A DNA stretch of 64,000 nucleotides from UBA6176 sp032119375. GTDB taxonomy: Bacteria; Verrucomicrobiota; Verrucomicrobiia; Limisphaerales; UBA9464. The notes beneath the pieces are model-generated. The model did not search any database, had not been told where the DNA came from, and saw only the letters and a list, made by a program, of their open reading frames with translations. The translations under genes and the position numbers were made by a program. Of the stretch, positions 24,529-33,223 are shown one piece after another. Positions within the stretch are counted from its first letter, which is position 1. Each line of letters begins with the position of its first letter. The stretch lies in contig CAYSGH010000011.1 in NCBI GenBank assembly GCA_964430505.1, forward strand, positions 1 through 64,000. Reading direction: 5' to 3'.

Positions 24529-25244
24529 TGCTGGCGCTGCCGGGTGCATGGGGCGAGGGGGTGCGGCTCCCGGACGGTTGTCTGGAACGGATCGGGGAGC
24601 ATTTGGAGGCCGAGCGAGCGGCGGGCCATGAGGTGTTGCCAGGGCCGGGACGGTTCTTTCGCGCGTTGGAATGCGTGGAGCCAGCGCGGGTTCAAGCCGT
24701 GATCCTGGGACAGGACCCCTACCCCACGCCCGGCCATGCGGAGGGCCTCAGCTTTTCGGTGGCGCCCGGCGTGCGGCCTTTTCCCGGTTCGCTTCGGAAC
24801 ATCCTTCGGGAGTGGTCGGCGGACCTGGGATTTTCCATTCCGAGGGAAGGCAGCCTGATGCCGTGGGCGCGCGCGGGCGTGTTGATGCTCAACACGGTGT
24901 TGTCCGTGCGTGCGGGTGAAGCGGGTTCGCACCGGGCAAAGGGTTGGGAACCGGTGACGGAGGCGATCCTGAGGAGGGTGGCGTCGAGCCCGGCGCGCGT
25001 GGTTTTCCTGTTATGGGGCAACGATGCGCGACGCCATGCCGGTTGGCTTTCGGAGGGGCCGCACGCCGTGTTGGAATCGGGGCATCCGTCACCGTTGTCG
25101 GCGCGGTTGTTTTTGGGTTGCCGATGTTTTTCCAAGGCCAACCGGTTGTTGATGGAGGCGGGACGAGAGCCAGTGGATTGGCGGTTGGAGATGGGGCGCG
25201 AGACGGAGCTTGCGCCGGGTTTGGGGTCGGGCGACCGAGGTTGA
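24525..25244 (+). CDS. ung: Uracil-DNA glycosylase, family 1
   Basis: 239 residues. It removes uracil from DNA in base excision repair. The catalytic-water loop is VILGQDPYPTPGHAEGLSFSV with the active-site Asp in GQDPY; the uracil-binding and DNA-intercalation parts are VLMLNTVLSVR and HPSPLSARLFLGC. The GQDPYPTPGHA form, with Pro where E. coli and human enzymes have His, is the one I know from actinobacterial Ung. The start at 24525 overlaps the upstream stop by 4 nt. The C-terminal 20 residues after VDWRLE are an unstructured-looking extension. There is no UGI-like or phage gene nearby. Confidence 0.95.
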   Translation: MMLALPGAWGEGVRLPDGCLERIGEHLEAERAAGHEVLPGPGRFFRALECVEPARVQAVILGQDPYPTPGHAEGLSFSVAPGVRPFPGSLRNILREWSADLGFSIPREGSLMPWARAGVLMLNTVLSVRAGEAGSHRAKGWEPVTEAILRRVASSPARVVFLLWGNDARRHAGWLSEGPHAVLESGHPSPLSARLFLGCRCFSKANRLLMEAGREPVDWRLEMGRETELAPGLGSGDRG

Positions 25245-25267
25245 AGGGCGTGGGCGTGGGCCCCGGT

Positions 25268-25663
25268 GTCCCGGAGGGGCTGTAAGCCGAATTCTGTCTA
25301 CCCCGCCGAGGCGGGGGAGAGGGTCATTTGTCTGAGCGGCCGATACCCGGCGCCCGCCCGCCGAAGCGGGCCTGGAACGGGCCGTTCCAAGGCGCCCTAT
25401 TTGGCCTTGCTCCCGGGGAGGTTTTCCGTGCCCCGGCGCTTACGCGACGGGCGGTGGGCTTTTACCCCGCCTTTTCACCCTTGCCGCAGCCCTTGCGGGC
25501 CCCGGCGGTTTGTTTTCTGTGGCACTGTCTGTCGTGGTGCGCTTTCGCGCCCCGCTCCCGCGTGTATCCCTGGCCGTGCCAAGGTTACGCGGCCCCGAGC
25601 CCTGTGGAGTTCGGACTTTCCTCCCGCAGCAATGCCGCGAGCGACCCTCCGCCCCTCCGGAAC
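25268..25663 (-). ncRNA. rnpB: RNase P RNA, bacterial class A
   Basis: Read on the minus strand, the gene has the universal 5' element GAGGAAAGTCCGAACTCCAC (complement at about 25610-25629), the mid-gene GCAAGGCCAAATAGG and CACAGAAAACAAACC blocks, and the 3' element ACAGAATTCGGCTTACAG (complement at about 25280-25297). P1 is formed by CCGGAGGGG with CCCCTCCGG (25652-25660 and 25271-25279), which sets the ends to within a few bases. The length of about 396 nt fits a class A RNA with compact peripheral helices. The RNA processes pre-tRNA 5' ends together with RnpA. It lies antisense to the ung-nusA interval. Confidence 0.95.
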
Positions 25664-25670
25664 GAGGGAA

Positions 25671-25698
25671 AGCCTACCGGGTTCGCCTCGTCGCCCAA
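25671..25698 (-). promoter_or_regulatory. Candidate sigma-70 promoter of rnpB
   Basis: On the minus strand TTGGGC (25698-25693), a 16-nt spacer and TAGGCT (25676-25671) lie 7-8 nt before the P1-defined 5' end of the RNA. Position fits better than the match to consensus. Confidence 0.4.
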
Positions 25699-25806
25699 GC
25701 GGATTCTCGCGCAGGATCTGTATCTTCGACGTCGTCGGAAACGTCCTGGGAATGGTCCTTGACGTTGTTGGGCGGAAATTCATAGCGTTGAGCAATAAGA
25801 CAGCTT

Positions 25807-25867
25807 CCCGGGTCGGCCTTGGGGTCGACCAGCAAAAGTCGGAGGTGAAAACACCCGGCTTTTTTTT
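25807..25867 (+). terminator. Terminator-like hairpin in the nusA leader, possible attenuator
   Basis: GTCG(GA)GGTG (25838-25847), an AAAA loop and CACCCGGC (25852-25859) form an 8-bp stem with a two-base bulge and one wobble pair, followed by eight T (25860-25867), 57 nt before the nusA start. Upstream, CCGGGT (25808-25813) can pair with ACCCGG (25853-25858) and would open the stem. A TTGACG (25759-25764) further up could be a -35 box. It may instead simply end transcripts coming from ung. Confidence 0.55.
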
Positions 25868-25924
25868 GTCGGCATTTGGGAAGCCACTTGGGCGCGAAGA
25901 CGGGCACGGCTGGATGGCTGGGTT

Positions 25925-27223
25925 ATGAATGCGGAATTGATCGCCGTTCTTGAGTTGTGGGAGAAGGAAAAGGGAATCTCCAAGGATTACCTGCTTACCT
26001 CGATTCAGGAGGCCTTGGTGGCGGCGGCCAAGAAGTCGGTAGGGCCTGCGCGCCAATTGCGGGTCCACGTGGATCCCAAGACCGGAGCGACCCGGGCGTG
26101 GGCCACCTTGATGGTCACCGAGCGCGTGCTGTCCCGCCACGACCAGATTTCCGTTTACGACGCCCGTCGGTCAGGCCATCCGGAGGCCAAGGTCGGTGAC
26201 GAGGTGGAGGTGGAAGTCACCCCGAGGGACTTCGGTCGCATCGCCGCTCAGAGCGCCAAGCACACCCTGCTGGAGCTTCTTCGCAAGCAGGAGCGGGGCG
26301 TCATCCTCGAGGAATTCAAGGACCGGGTGGGCGAGATCGTGCCCGGCACGGTGCGACGCTTTGAGCGCTCGGACGTGATCGTCGAAATCGGAAAGGCCGA
26401 GGCGATCATGTACAACCGGGAGCGCGTCCCCACGGAGGAATACCAGATCGGCGACCGCGTCCGATGCCGCATCCAATCCGTCAAGGACACGCCGCGTGGG
26501 CCGGAGATCTCCTTGTCCCGTGCCGCGCCGGAGTTCGTCATGGAGCTTTTCAGGCTCGAGGTCAGCGAGATTGCCGACCGCACGATCGAGGTGAAGGCCA
26601 TTGCACGCGACCCCGGCTTCCGCACAAAAATGGCCGTGTTCAGCCGTGACCCTAAGGTGGACCCCGTCGGGGCCTGCGTTGGACTTCGCGGCCAACGGGT
26701 CAAGAACATCGTCCGTGAACTCAACGGCGAGAAGGTGGACATCATTCCTTGGTCGCCCGACATCCGGCAGTTTGTCACCGAGGCGCTGAAGCCGGCGCGG
26801 CCCCGCAGCATCGTGATCGACGAGGTGAACCGCCGCGTCATCGCCTACTGCCCTGCCGACCAAGTCTATCTCGCGGCAGGGAGGAAGGGTCAGAACGCCA
26901 TCTTGACCCAGCGGCTCACGGGATGGCAGATCTCGATCCAGCAAGAGGCGCAGCCGTCGAATCCCTTCGAGGCCCAGGTCCAGCATGCCGTGGACGAACT
27001 GGCCCAGGTGCCCGGCATCAGTGCCCTGCAGGCCCGAAGCATCGTGAACGGCGGCTTCCACACCTTGGATGAACTCGCGGCCGCCGACATCGGCGACATC
27101 GAGGCCATTCCGGGAATTGGGCCCTCTGCTGCCACCATCTTGGAGGCGGCACGCGGTGAATTGGCCCGGCGCACCACTCTTCCGTCCACCGACGCCCAAC
27201 CTGCCCCCCAAGGCCCCATCTAG
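25925..27223 (+). CDS. nusA: Transcription termination/antitermination factor NusA
   Basis: 432 residues. The NusA N-terminal RNA-polymerase-binding domain (about 1-125) is followed by an S1 domain (PGTVRRFERSDVIVEIGKAE, about 138-200), KH1 and KH2 (AVFSRDPKVDPVGACVGLRG, QVYLAAGRKGQNAILTQRL; about 200-345) and a helix-hairpin-helix C-terminus (VPGISALQARSIVNGGFHTL and AIPGIGPSAATIL). NusA binds RNA polymerase and nascent RNA and controls pausing, termination and rRNA antitermination. It heads the operon nusA-infB-rbfA-nrnA-truB-ribF. rimP, which normally precedes nusA, is not present in the window. Codons are strongly C-ending. Confidence 0.98.
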   Translation: MNAELIAVLELWEKEKGISKDYLLTSIQEALVAAAKKSVGPARQLRVHVDPKTGATRAWATLMVTERVLSRHDQISVYDARRSGHPEAKVGDEVEVEVTPRDFGRIAAQSAKHTLLELLRKQERGVILEEFKDRVGEIVPGTVRRFERSDVIVEIGKAEAIMYNRERVPTEEYQIGDRVRCRIQSVKDTPRGPEISLSRAAPEFVMELFRLEVSEIADRTIEVKAIARDPGFRTKMAVFSRDPKVDPVGACVGLRGQRVKNIVRELNGEKVDIIPWSPDIRQFVTEALKPARPRSIVIDEVNRRVIAYCPADQVYLAAGRKGQNAILTQRLTGWQISIQQEAQPSNPFEAQVQHAVDELAQVPGISALQARSIVNGGFHTLDELAAADIGDIEAIPGIGPSAATILEAARGELARRTTLPSTDAQPAPQGPI

Positions 27224-27256
27224 CCCCCCAACCAGCCTGGCTGCCCTCCAACCTGT

Positions 27257-30052
27257 ATGCCCGTCCGGATTTACGACATCGCCAAGAAGCTCAACATCGA
27301 GAGCAAGTTCGTGCTCGCGAAGGCGAAGGAACTGGGCATCTCTGCTGCCAAGGTCCCGTCCAGCTCGCTCGACAAGATCACCGCCGAGTATCTCGAGCAG
27401 CAGATGACCCACCTCGCGTCGCCGACCCCGGCGCCCCCACCGGCCGCAGAGCCGATGCCCGTCGTCATTATCCCTGCCCCGGAACCGCCCTCCGCGCCCG
27501 CCGAGGAATCGGCTGCGGAGTCCGAGTCGGCTACCCCAGACTTTCTTGTCCAAGCGGTTGCCGAGGTTCCGGACTCCCCGGTGTTGCCCGTTCCGTTGGC
27601 CCCCGAAAGGCGTGCGGCAGAGCCGCCGCCTGCTCCCATCGAGTCCGCGCCTGCGCCCGCTCCTGCGCCTGCGCTCCCTGTGGACGAGGTTTCCCCCGCG
27701 TCCGGCAACGCCCCGGTGGCTGCTCCGGCAGAGCTGCCCACCCCGGCCCTTGCAGCGTCCGTCCCGGCTACTCCCATCCCCCACCCGCAGGTCACGCCAC
27801 CTCCGGCAGCGGCCCTTGCAGCCCCCGCTTCCGCGCCTACTCCGACGCCGGTACCGTCGCCCGTGCCCATTGCGGCACCGCCTGCGCCGCCCAAGCCGCA
27901 ATTGGGCGAAAAGATTGGCTCCATTGACCTTTCCAAGCTGGGGTATCGTCGCCCGGGGCAGGACGCCCGCAGCGGGCGTGATGATCGCGGCCCGGCCGCT
28001 CCCGGTGCGCGCGGTCCGGCCCAAGGGCCACCCGGTGCAAGGCCTGGTCCAGCTCAGGGACCCGGCCAAGGCGGGAGGCCTGGCGCTCCCTACCCGAGCC
28101 GCGGACCCGGCCAAGGCGGTCCGGGTCGCATGGACCGTCCCGGTTCTTGGAGGGGCGGCCCGGGTGCTCAGGGAGGCCCCGGTCAAAATCGTCCTGGTGC
28201 CGGACCCCAGAGGCCCGCAGCGCCACCCAAGCCACAACTCTCGGCAGACGCCCCTGTCATCCAGCTTCGCCCGCCCATTGTGGTTCGGGACCTTGCCGAG
28301 AAGATGGGACGGCGTCCTTTCCAGCTCATCGCGGACCTCATGCAGATGGGCGTCTTCGCCACGGTCACTCAAACGATCGACGCCGAGGTTGCGGCCAAGA
28401 TTTGCTTCAAGAACGGGTTCAAGTTCGAGACCGAGAAGCGCGACAAGGCCGCCCACGTGGTCAACGTGCCGCGCGAGCAAAAGGTTGAGTTGGACCAGGA
28501 CGATGCCGCCGACCAGCTCAAGGCTCGCCCTCCGGTGGTCACCATCATGGGCCACGTGGACCATGGGAAAACCTCCCTCCTCGACGTGATCCGCAAGGCC
28601 AATGTCGTGGCGGGCGAGGCCGGTGGCATTACCCAGCACATTGGCGCCTACACCATCTCCTACCCGCATCCCGAGCGGCGCGAGGAGATCATGCAGCTGA
28701 CGTTCCTGGACACCCCGGGCCACGCTGCCTTCAGCGCCATGCGGGCACGCGGCGCAAACGTCACCGACATCGTCGTGCTCGTCGTGGCTGCCAATGACGG
28801 CGTCATGCCCCAGACCCTCGAGGCCTTGTCCCATGCCCAGGCCGCCAAGGTCCCCATCATCGTCGCCATCAACAAGTGCGACCACCCCAACGCCAACCCG
28901 ATGCGGGTGAAGCAACAGCTTCAGGACAAGGGCCTCGTGCCCGACGACTGGGGCGGTGACACCCTCTACGTCGAGTGCTCCGCCCTCACCAAGCAGGGCG
29001 TGGAGCGCCTCATCGAGAGCATCTTGCTCCAGGCGGAGCTGATGGAGCTGAAGGCCAATCCCAACCGCAAGGCCAAGGGCAATGTCATCGAGTCAGGCGT
29101 CGAGCCCGGAGGCCCCGTCGCCACCGTCCTCGTCCGCAAGGGCACCCTGCGCCTCGGCGACGTGGTCCTCTGTGGCCATCACTACGGCCGCGTCCGGGCC
29201 ATGATGAACGAGGACGGCCAACGCCTGAAGGAGGCCGGGCCCTCCCACGCCGTGCGCCTCCTCGGCCTTAACGGCGTCCCCGAGGCCGGGTTCGAGTTCT
29301 CCGCCGTGGACAACGAGAAGGCCGCGCGCGAGCTCGCCGAGCAACGCGAGGAGGATCGCAAGAAGTCCGACCTCGAAGGCCTTCGCCCCCGCCGCCAAAC
29401 CCTCGAGGATATCTTCACGAACATCGACCAGATGACCGCGAAGATCCTCAAGGTCATCGTCAAGGCCGACACCCAGGGTTCCGTCGAGGCCATCTGCGAG
29501 GCCCTGCGCAAGATCGAGACCACCAAGGTCCAGCTTGAGATCGTCCATTCCGCCGTCGGCGCCATCTCCGAGGGCGACGTGCTCCTCGCATCCTCCGCCG
29601 ACGCCGTCATCCTCGGGTTCCACACGCGCGTGGACTCCAGCGCGGCGGAGACCGCCAAGCGCGAGGGCGTCCAGATCAAGCTTTACGCCATCATCTACGA
29701 GCTCATTGACCAGGTGAAGGAAGCCATGGCGGGCCTTCTCGACCCCCTCCTCAAGGAGGTTGTGGTGGGCCAGGCCGAGGTTCGGAAGGTGTTCGAGCTG
29801 TCCAAGGGCGGGAAGGTTGCTGGCTGCATCGTCTCCTCCGGCCGGCTCATCCGTGGCAAGATGCGCGTCCGCCGCCGCTCCAACCTCATTTACGAGGGGG
29901 TTTCCCTCACCCTCAAGCGCTTCCAAGACGAGGTCCCCGAGGTGCGTTCCGGCTTCGAGTGCGGTGTCCGCCTGGATGGCTTTGATGATTTCCAGGAGGG
30001 TGACATCATCGAGTGCTACGCCGTCGAGAAGGTCGTCCAGAAGCTCACCTAG
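27257..30052 (+). CDS. infB: Translation initiation factor IF-2
   Basis: 931 residues. An IF2_N domain (MPVRIYDIAKKLNIESKFVL) is followed by a long Pro/Ala-rich stretch (about 55-215) and a Gly/Pro/Arg-rich segment (about 235-315), a second IF2_N-type domain (about 335-395), then the GTPase: G1 GHVDHGKTSLLD at about residue 431, G3 DTPGHAAF and G4 NKCDHPN. Domains II-IV end in RGKMRVRRRSNLIYEGVSLTLKRFQ and ECGVRLDGFDDFQEGDIIE. IF-2 brings initiator tRNA to the 30S subunit and promotes subunit joining. It follows nusA by 33 nt. The N-terminal linkers are longer than in E. coli, which is common in high-GC phyla. Confidence 0.98.
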   Translation: MPVRIYDIAKKLNIESKFVLAKAKELGISAAKVPSSSLDKITAEYLEQQMTHLASPTPAPPPAAEPMPVVIIPAPEPPSAPAEESAAESESATPDFLVQAVAEVPDSPVLPVPLAPERRAAEPPPAPIESAPAPAPAPALPVDEVSPASGNAPVAAPAELPTPALAASVPATPIPHPQVTPPPAAALAAPASAPTPTPVPSPVPIAAPPAPPKPQLGEKIGSIDLSKLGYRRPGQDARSGRDDRGPAAPGARGPAQGPPGARPGPAQGPGQGGRPGAPYPSRGPGQGGPGRMDRPGSWRGGPGAQGGPGQNRPGAGPQRPAAPPKPQLSADAPVIQLRPPIVVRDLAEKMGRRPFQLIADLMQMGVFATVTQTIDAEVAAKICFKNGFKFETEKRDKAAHVVNVPREQKVELDQDDAADQLKARPPVVTIMGHVDHGKTSLLDVIRKANVVAGEAGGITQHIGAYTISYPHPERREEIMQLTFLDTPGHAAFSAMRARGANVTDIVVLVVAANDGVMPQTLEALSHAQAAKVPIIVAINKCDHPNANPMRVKQQLQDKGLVPDDWGGDTLYVECSALTKQGVERLIESILLQAELMELKANPNRKAKGNVIESGVEPGGPVATVLVRKGTLRLGDVVLCGHHYGRVRAMMNEDGQRLKEAGPSHAVRLLGLNGVPEAGFEFSAVDNEKAARELAEQREEDRKKSDLEGLRPRRQTLEDIFTNIDQMTAKILKVIVKADTQGSVEAICEALRKIETTKVQLEIVHSAVGAISEGDVLLASSADAVILGFHTRVDSSAAETAKREGVQIKLYAIIYELIDQVKEAMAGLLDPLLKEVVVGQAEVRKVFELSKGGKVAGCIVSSGRLIRGKMRVRRRSNLIYEGVSLTLKRFQDEVPEVRSGFECGVRLDGFDDFQEGDIIECYAVEKVVQKLT

Positions 30053-30105
30053 CGCTTCGCCTTGCCCGACCCCGCCACGCTCGGCCTCGTCCCGGTCGCC
30101 CGCCC

Positions 30106-30492
30106 ATGAACGCGCCCCAGCCCCCCAGCCGACGCCTGCAACGCGTCGCCGAGCTTGTCCGGCGCGAGCTGTCCGAGATCATCCGTCGTGACCTCGCCGT
30201 GGACGAGGTAGGGCTGCTGACGGTCAATGACGTCGTCGTTGCCCCGGACCTTCGCACGGCCACCGCCTTCGTCGGCTTCGTGGGCACCAAGTCCCAGCGC
30301 GCCGCCGCCCCGGAGCGACTGGAGGCGCGGTCCGCCCGCATCCAGCAACTCCTCGGATCCGGGCTTCGCCTCAAGTGGATCCCCGTCGTGCGATTCGTCC
30401 TGGACGACTCCATCGAACGCGGCAACCGCGTTCTGGCCATCCTGGACGAAATCGAGACCAAGGATGCCCGGCCGTCCCCTCCCTCCGCCTAG
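30106..30492 (+). CDS. rbfA: Ribosome-binding factor A
   Basis: 128 residues in the one-KH-domain fold: RLQRVAELVRRELSEIIRRDL, VGLLTVNDVVVAPDLRTATAF and LRLKWIPVVRFVLDDSIERG match RbfA closely, with the kinked AxG-type helix region. RbfA helps mature the 16S rRNA 5' end and the 30S subunit. The start at 30106 is chosen because the open frame upstream of it reads the infB tail out of phase. It lies in the standard operon place after infB (53-nt gap). Confidence 0.93.
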   Translation: MNAPQPPSRRLQRVAELVRRELSEIIRRDLAVDEVGLLTVNDVVVAPDLRTATAFVGFVGTKSQRAAAPERLEARSARIQQLLGSGLRLKWIPVVRFVLDDSIERGNRVLAILDEIETKDARPSPPSA

Positions 30493-30510
30493 CACGGCGG
30501 CCATTCCCCG

Positions 30511-31506
30511 ATGCCCACGCCCCTCAAGGACCCACCCAAGGCCGCCCAGGACATCCTCGGCCTCCTGCGTGCCGCCCGCTCCGTCTGTGTCGTGGGACAC
30601 ATCCGCCCCGATGGCGACTGCATCGGCTCGCAGCTCGGGCTGGCGCTGGCCCTCGAAGGCACCGGCAAGGACGTGACCGTCTGGAACCAAGACCCGGTCC
30701 CGCCCAAGCTCAGGTTCCTCGACCCCGAACGCCGCGTTCGCCGCCCTTCCTCCGGACACCGCTTCGACGTTGTCGTCGCCACCGACTGCGCTGCGCTCGA
30801 CCGGTTGGGCGACGCCGAGCAGCACATCGGCGACCGCGGTGCGTTCGTGAACATCGACCATCACGCCTCGAACACCCGGTACGCCGACGTCAACTGGGTG
30901 TCGCCCCGCGAGCCCAGCACCGGCGAGCTCGTCTTCGACCTGTGCAACTGGGCCGGATGGAAGATCACGCGTCCCATTGCGGATTGCCTCTTCACTGCCA
31001 TCAGCACGGACACGGGCTCGTTCCAGTATCCGAGCACGACGCCGGACACGTTGCACACGGCGGCGGCCCTGGTGGAGCGGGGCGCCGGCCTCGGGAAGAT
31101 TTGCGAGGAGGTGTACCAAAGCTTCCCCCTCACCCGCGTGAAGCTGCTGCGGCACGTCTATTCGAGCTTCCGACTCACCCACGGCGACCGAACCGCCTAC
31201 TTCTGGCTCCGGCAACGGGACTATTCCCGCGCCGGCGCGGCCACGGACGAGTCCGAGGGGCTGATCGACCATGTCCGCGCCATCGACGGCGTGCAGGTGG
31301 CGTTGGTGTTCGAGGAGATGGCGGAGGGCGTCACCCGGGTTTCTTGGCGATCCAAGAATCCCGCCGTGGACGTGTCCGCGCTCGCCAAGGCGCTCGGCGG
31401 GGGTGGTCACCGGGCCGCCGCCGGGGCGCGTGTGCCGGGGACTCCCTTGGGCGTCCAGCGCCGCGTCCTGGCCGCCGTGCGCAAGTCCCTCGACGCCGCG
31501 CGCTGA
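30511..31506 (+). CDS. nrnA: DHH-family bifunctional oligoribonuclease/pAp phosphatase
   Basis: 331 residues. The DHH motifs are GHIRPDGDCIGSQLGL, VVATDC, FVNIDHHASNTRYAD and AISTDTGSFQYP, followed by the DHHA1 domain with the substrate-binding GGGGHRAAAGA. NrnA degrades nano-RNAs to mononucleotides and dephosphorylates pAp to AMP; Mn2+ is bound by the Asp/His residues of the DHH motifs. The start ATG at 30511 lies 18 nt after rbfA, the position where nrnA is found in many nusA operons. Confidence 0.95.
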   Translation: MPTPLKDPPKAAQDILGLLRAARSVCVVGHIRPDGDCIGSQLGLALALEGTGKDVTVWNQDPVPPKLRFLDPERRVRRPSSGHRFDVVVATDCAALDRLGDAEQHIGDRGAFVNIDHHASNTRYADVNWVSPREPSTGELVFDLCNWAGWKITRPIADCLFTAISTDTGSFQYPSTTPDTLHTAAALVERGAGLGKICEEVYQSFPLTRVKLLRHVYSSFRLTHGDRTAYFWLRQRDYSRAGAATDESEGLIDHVRAIDGVQVALVFEEMAEGVTRVSWRSKNPAVDVSALAKALGGGGHRAAAGARVPGTPLGVQRRVLAAVRKSLDAAR

Positions 31507-31545
31507 GCCCGCGCCTCATCCGGCATCCCCAGCTTTTGTCCTTTT

Positions 31546-32262
31546 ATGCTTTCAACCTCACCTCTCGACGGTGCCCTGGTCGTGGACAAGCCCTCCGGGT
31601 GCACCTCCCATGACGTCGTGGACCGCGTCCGCCGGCGCTTCCAAATCAAGAAGGTCGGCCATTGCGGCACGCTGGACCCCAACGCCACGGGGCTTTTGGT
31701 CCTGCTATTGGGCCAGGCCACCCGCCTCTCGGAGAAGTTCATGGCGTCCGACAAGGTGTACGAGGGCGACATCAAGCTGGGTGAATCGACGGACTCCTAC
31801 GACGCCGACGGCAACGTGACCGGATCCTTGCCCGTGCCGCCGTTGACCCTTGAACAGCTGAACGAGGAGGCCCGCGGATTCCTCGGCGACCAACAGCAGG
31901 TCCCCCCCATGGTCAGCGCCGTCAAGATCCAGGGCGTCCCGCTCTACAAGCTCGCGCGCAAGGGCCAGGAGGTCGAACGACAGCCCCGCTTCGTTCACAT
32001 TTACTCCTTCAAGTTCTCTTCCTACGACGAGCCGGTCGCCCGCTTCCGCCTCGCTTGTACCAAGGGCACCTACGTCCGCACCGTCGCCCATGAGCTCGGC
32101 CAAAAGCTCGGCTGTGGCGCCCACCTGCTCACCCTGCGCCGCCTCGTCTCCGGCAAGTTCGACGTCGCCGATGCCACCCCGCTCCAGACCATCCTCGGCT
32201 GGACCGAGCCCGAGCTGACCCGGCACGTGATCCCATTCCTCAAGCTCCGCGCTTACGAGTAG
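31546..32262 (+). CDS. truB: tRNA pseudouridine(55) synthase TruB
   Basis: 238 residues, the short form without a long PUA extension. The catalytic Asp is in VGHCGTLDPNATGLLVLLLG, with DGALVVDKPSGCTSHDVV at the N-terminus and CTKGTYVRTVAHELGQKLGCGAHL in the TruB family block. It converts U55 of the tRNA T-loop to pseudouridine. It lies 39 nt after nrnA and 18 nt before ribF. Confidence 0.96.
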   Translation: MLSTSPLDGALVVDKPSGCTSHDVVDRVRRRFQIKKVGHCGTLDPNATGLLVLLLGQATRLSEKFMASDKVYEGDIKLGESTDSYDADGNVTGSLPVPPLTLEQLNEEARGFLGDQQQVPPMVSAVKIQGVPLYKLARKGQEVERQPRFVHIYSFKFSSYDEPVARFRLACTKGTYVRTVAHELGQKLGCGAHLLTLRRLVSGKFDVADATPLQTILGWTEPELTRHVIPFLKLRAYE

Positions 32263-32280
32263 GAGCCACCGTCGCCCGCC

Positions 32281-33207
32281 ATGCTCACCCTTGCCGACCC
32301 CGCCGACCTCGGACGTCCGTCGGCCGGCGTTTGCATGGCCTTGGGCATGTTTGACGGCGTCCACCTGGGGCATCAGCACGTCGTCCGCCAAGCTGTCCTC
32401 GACGCCCGCGCCCTCGGCGCCGTCCCTGTCGCCGTCACGTTCCATCCCCATCCCCTCGCCGTCGTCCATCCCGAACGCGCGCCGCGCCTGCTCCAGTCCC
32501 CGGCCCAACGCCTCCGCGCGCTCGCCGCCCTCGGCATCGACGCCGCCCTGCTCCTCCGTTTCGACCCGGACCTCGCCGCCATCGACGGCCCCGGCTTCAT
32601 CCAGCGCATGGCGGACGGCTTCGGAAGGCTGCGCAGCGTCACCGTGGGCCAAGGATTTCACTTCGGCCGCGGTCGCACCGGCAACGTCCCCCTCCTCCGC
32701 ACGCTCGGGCGCACGCTTGGCTTTGCCACGCATGCCGTCGCACCCATCCACATCGGCCATGAACGCGTTTCCTCGACCCGCGTGCGTGCCGCCCTGCGCG
32801 AGGGCCGCCTCGGGCTGGCGGGGGAACTCCTCGGCCGGCCCTACGCCCTCGGCGGCGTCGTGGTCGTCGGGCGCCAGCTCGGTCGTCGGCTTGGGTTCCC
32901 CACGGCGAACGTGGACGTGACCGGACTCGAATTGCCGCCTTTCGGCGTCTATGCCGCGCGCGCGGACATGGATGGCACCCGGCACCGCGCCGTCATCAAC
33001 GTGGGGCAACGTCCCACCGTCGAGGGTGGCAACCCGGCCCCGCTCCTTGAAGTCCATCTCCTTGACGCCCAACTCGACCTCTACGGTCGCGAGCTGGAGG
33101 TGGAGCCCGTCCAGATGCTTCGCCCGGAGCGGCGCTTTCCATCCGTCGAGGCGCTGCGGGAACAAATCGGCCGGGATGCCGATGCCGCGCGCGACGCCTT
33201 GGGTTGA
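32281..33207 (+). CDS. ribF: Bifunctional riboflavin kinase/FAD synthetase
   Basis: 308 residues. The N-terminal nucleotidyltransferase has ALGMFDGVHLGHQHV and the ISSTxVR-equivalent VSSTRVRAALREG; the C-terminal flavokinase domain has GRRLGFPTANVD and YAARADMDGTRHRAVINVGQRPT, ending EVEPVQMLRPERRFPSVEALREQI. It makes FMN and then FAD from riboflavin and ATP. It is the last gene of the nusA operon; rpsO, often next, is absent, and the following gene is convergent after only 16 nt. Confidence 0.96.
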   Translation: MLTLADPADLGRPSAGVCMALGMFDGVHLGHQHVVRQAVLDARALGAVPVAVTFHPHPLAVVHPERAPRLLQSPAQRLRALAALGIDAALLLRFDPDLAAIDGPGFIQRMADGFGRLRSVTVGQGFHFGRGRTGNVPLLRTLGRTLGFATHAVAPIHIGHERVSSTRVRAALREGRLGLAGELLGRPYALGGVVVVGRQLGRRLGFPTANVDVTGLELPPFGVYAARADMDGTRHRAVINVGQRPTVEGGNPAPLLEVHLLDAQLDLYGRELEVEPVQMLRPERRFPSVEALREQIGRDADAARDALG

Positions 33208-33223
33208 GGCCCGGCACCCGGGC

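Noticed and set aside
26171..28915. 914-codon minus-strand frame opposite nusA and infB
   Set aside because: Antisense shadow of two core genes with C-ending codons that remove stops from the other strand.
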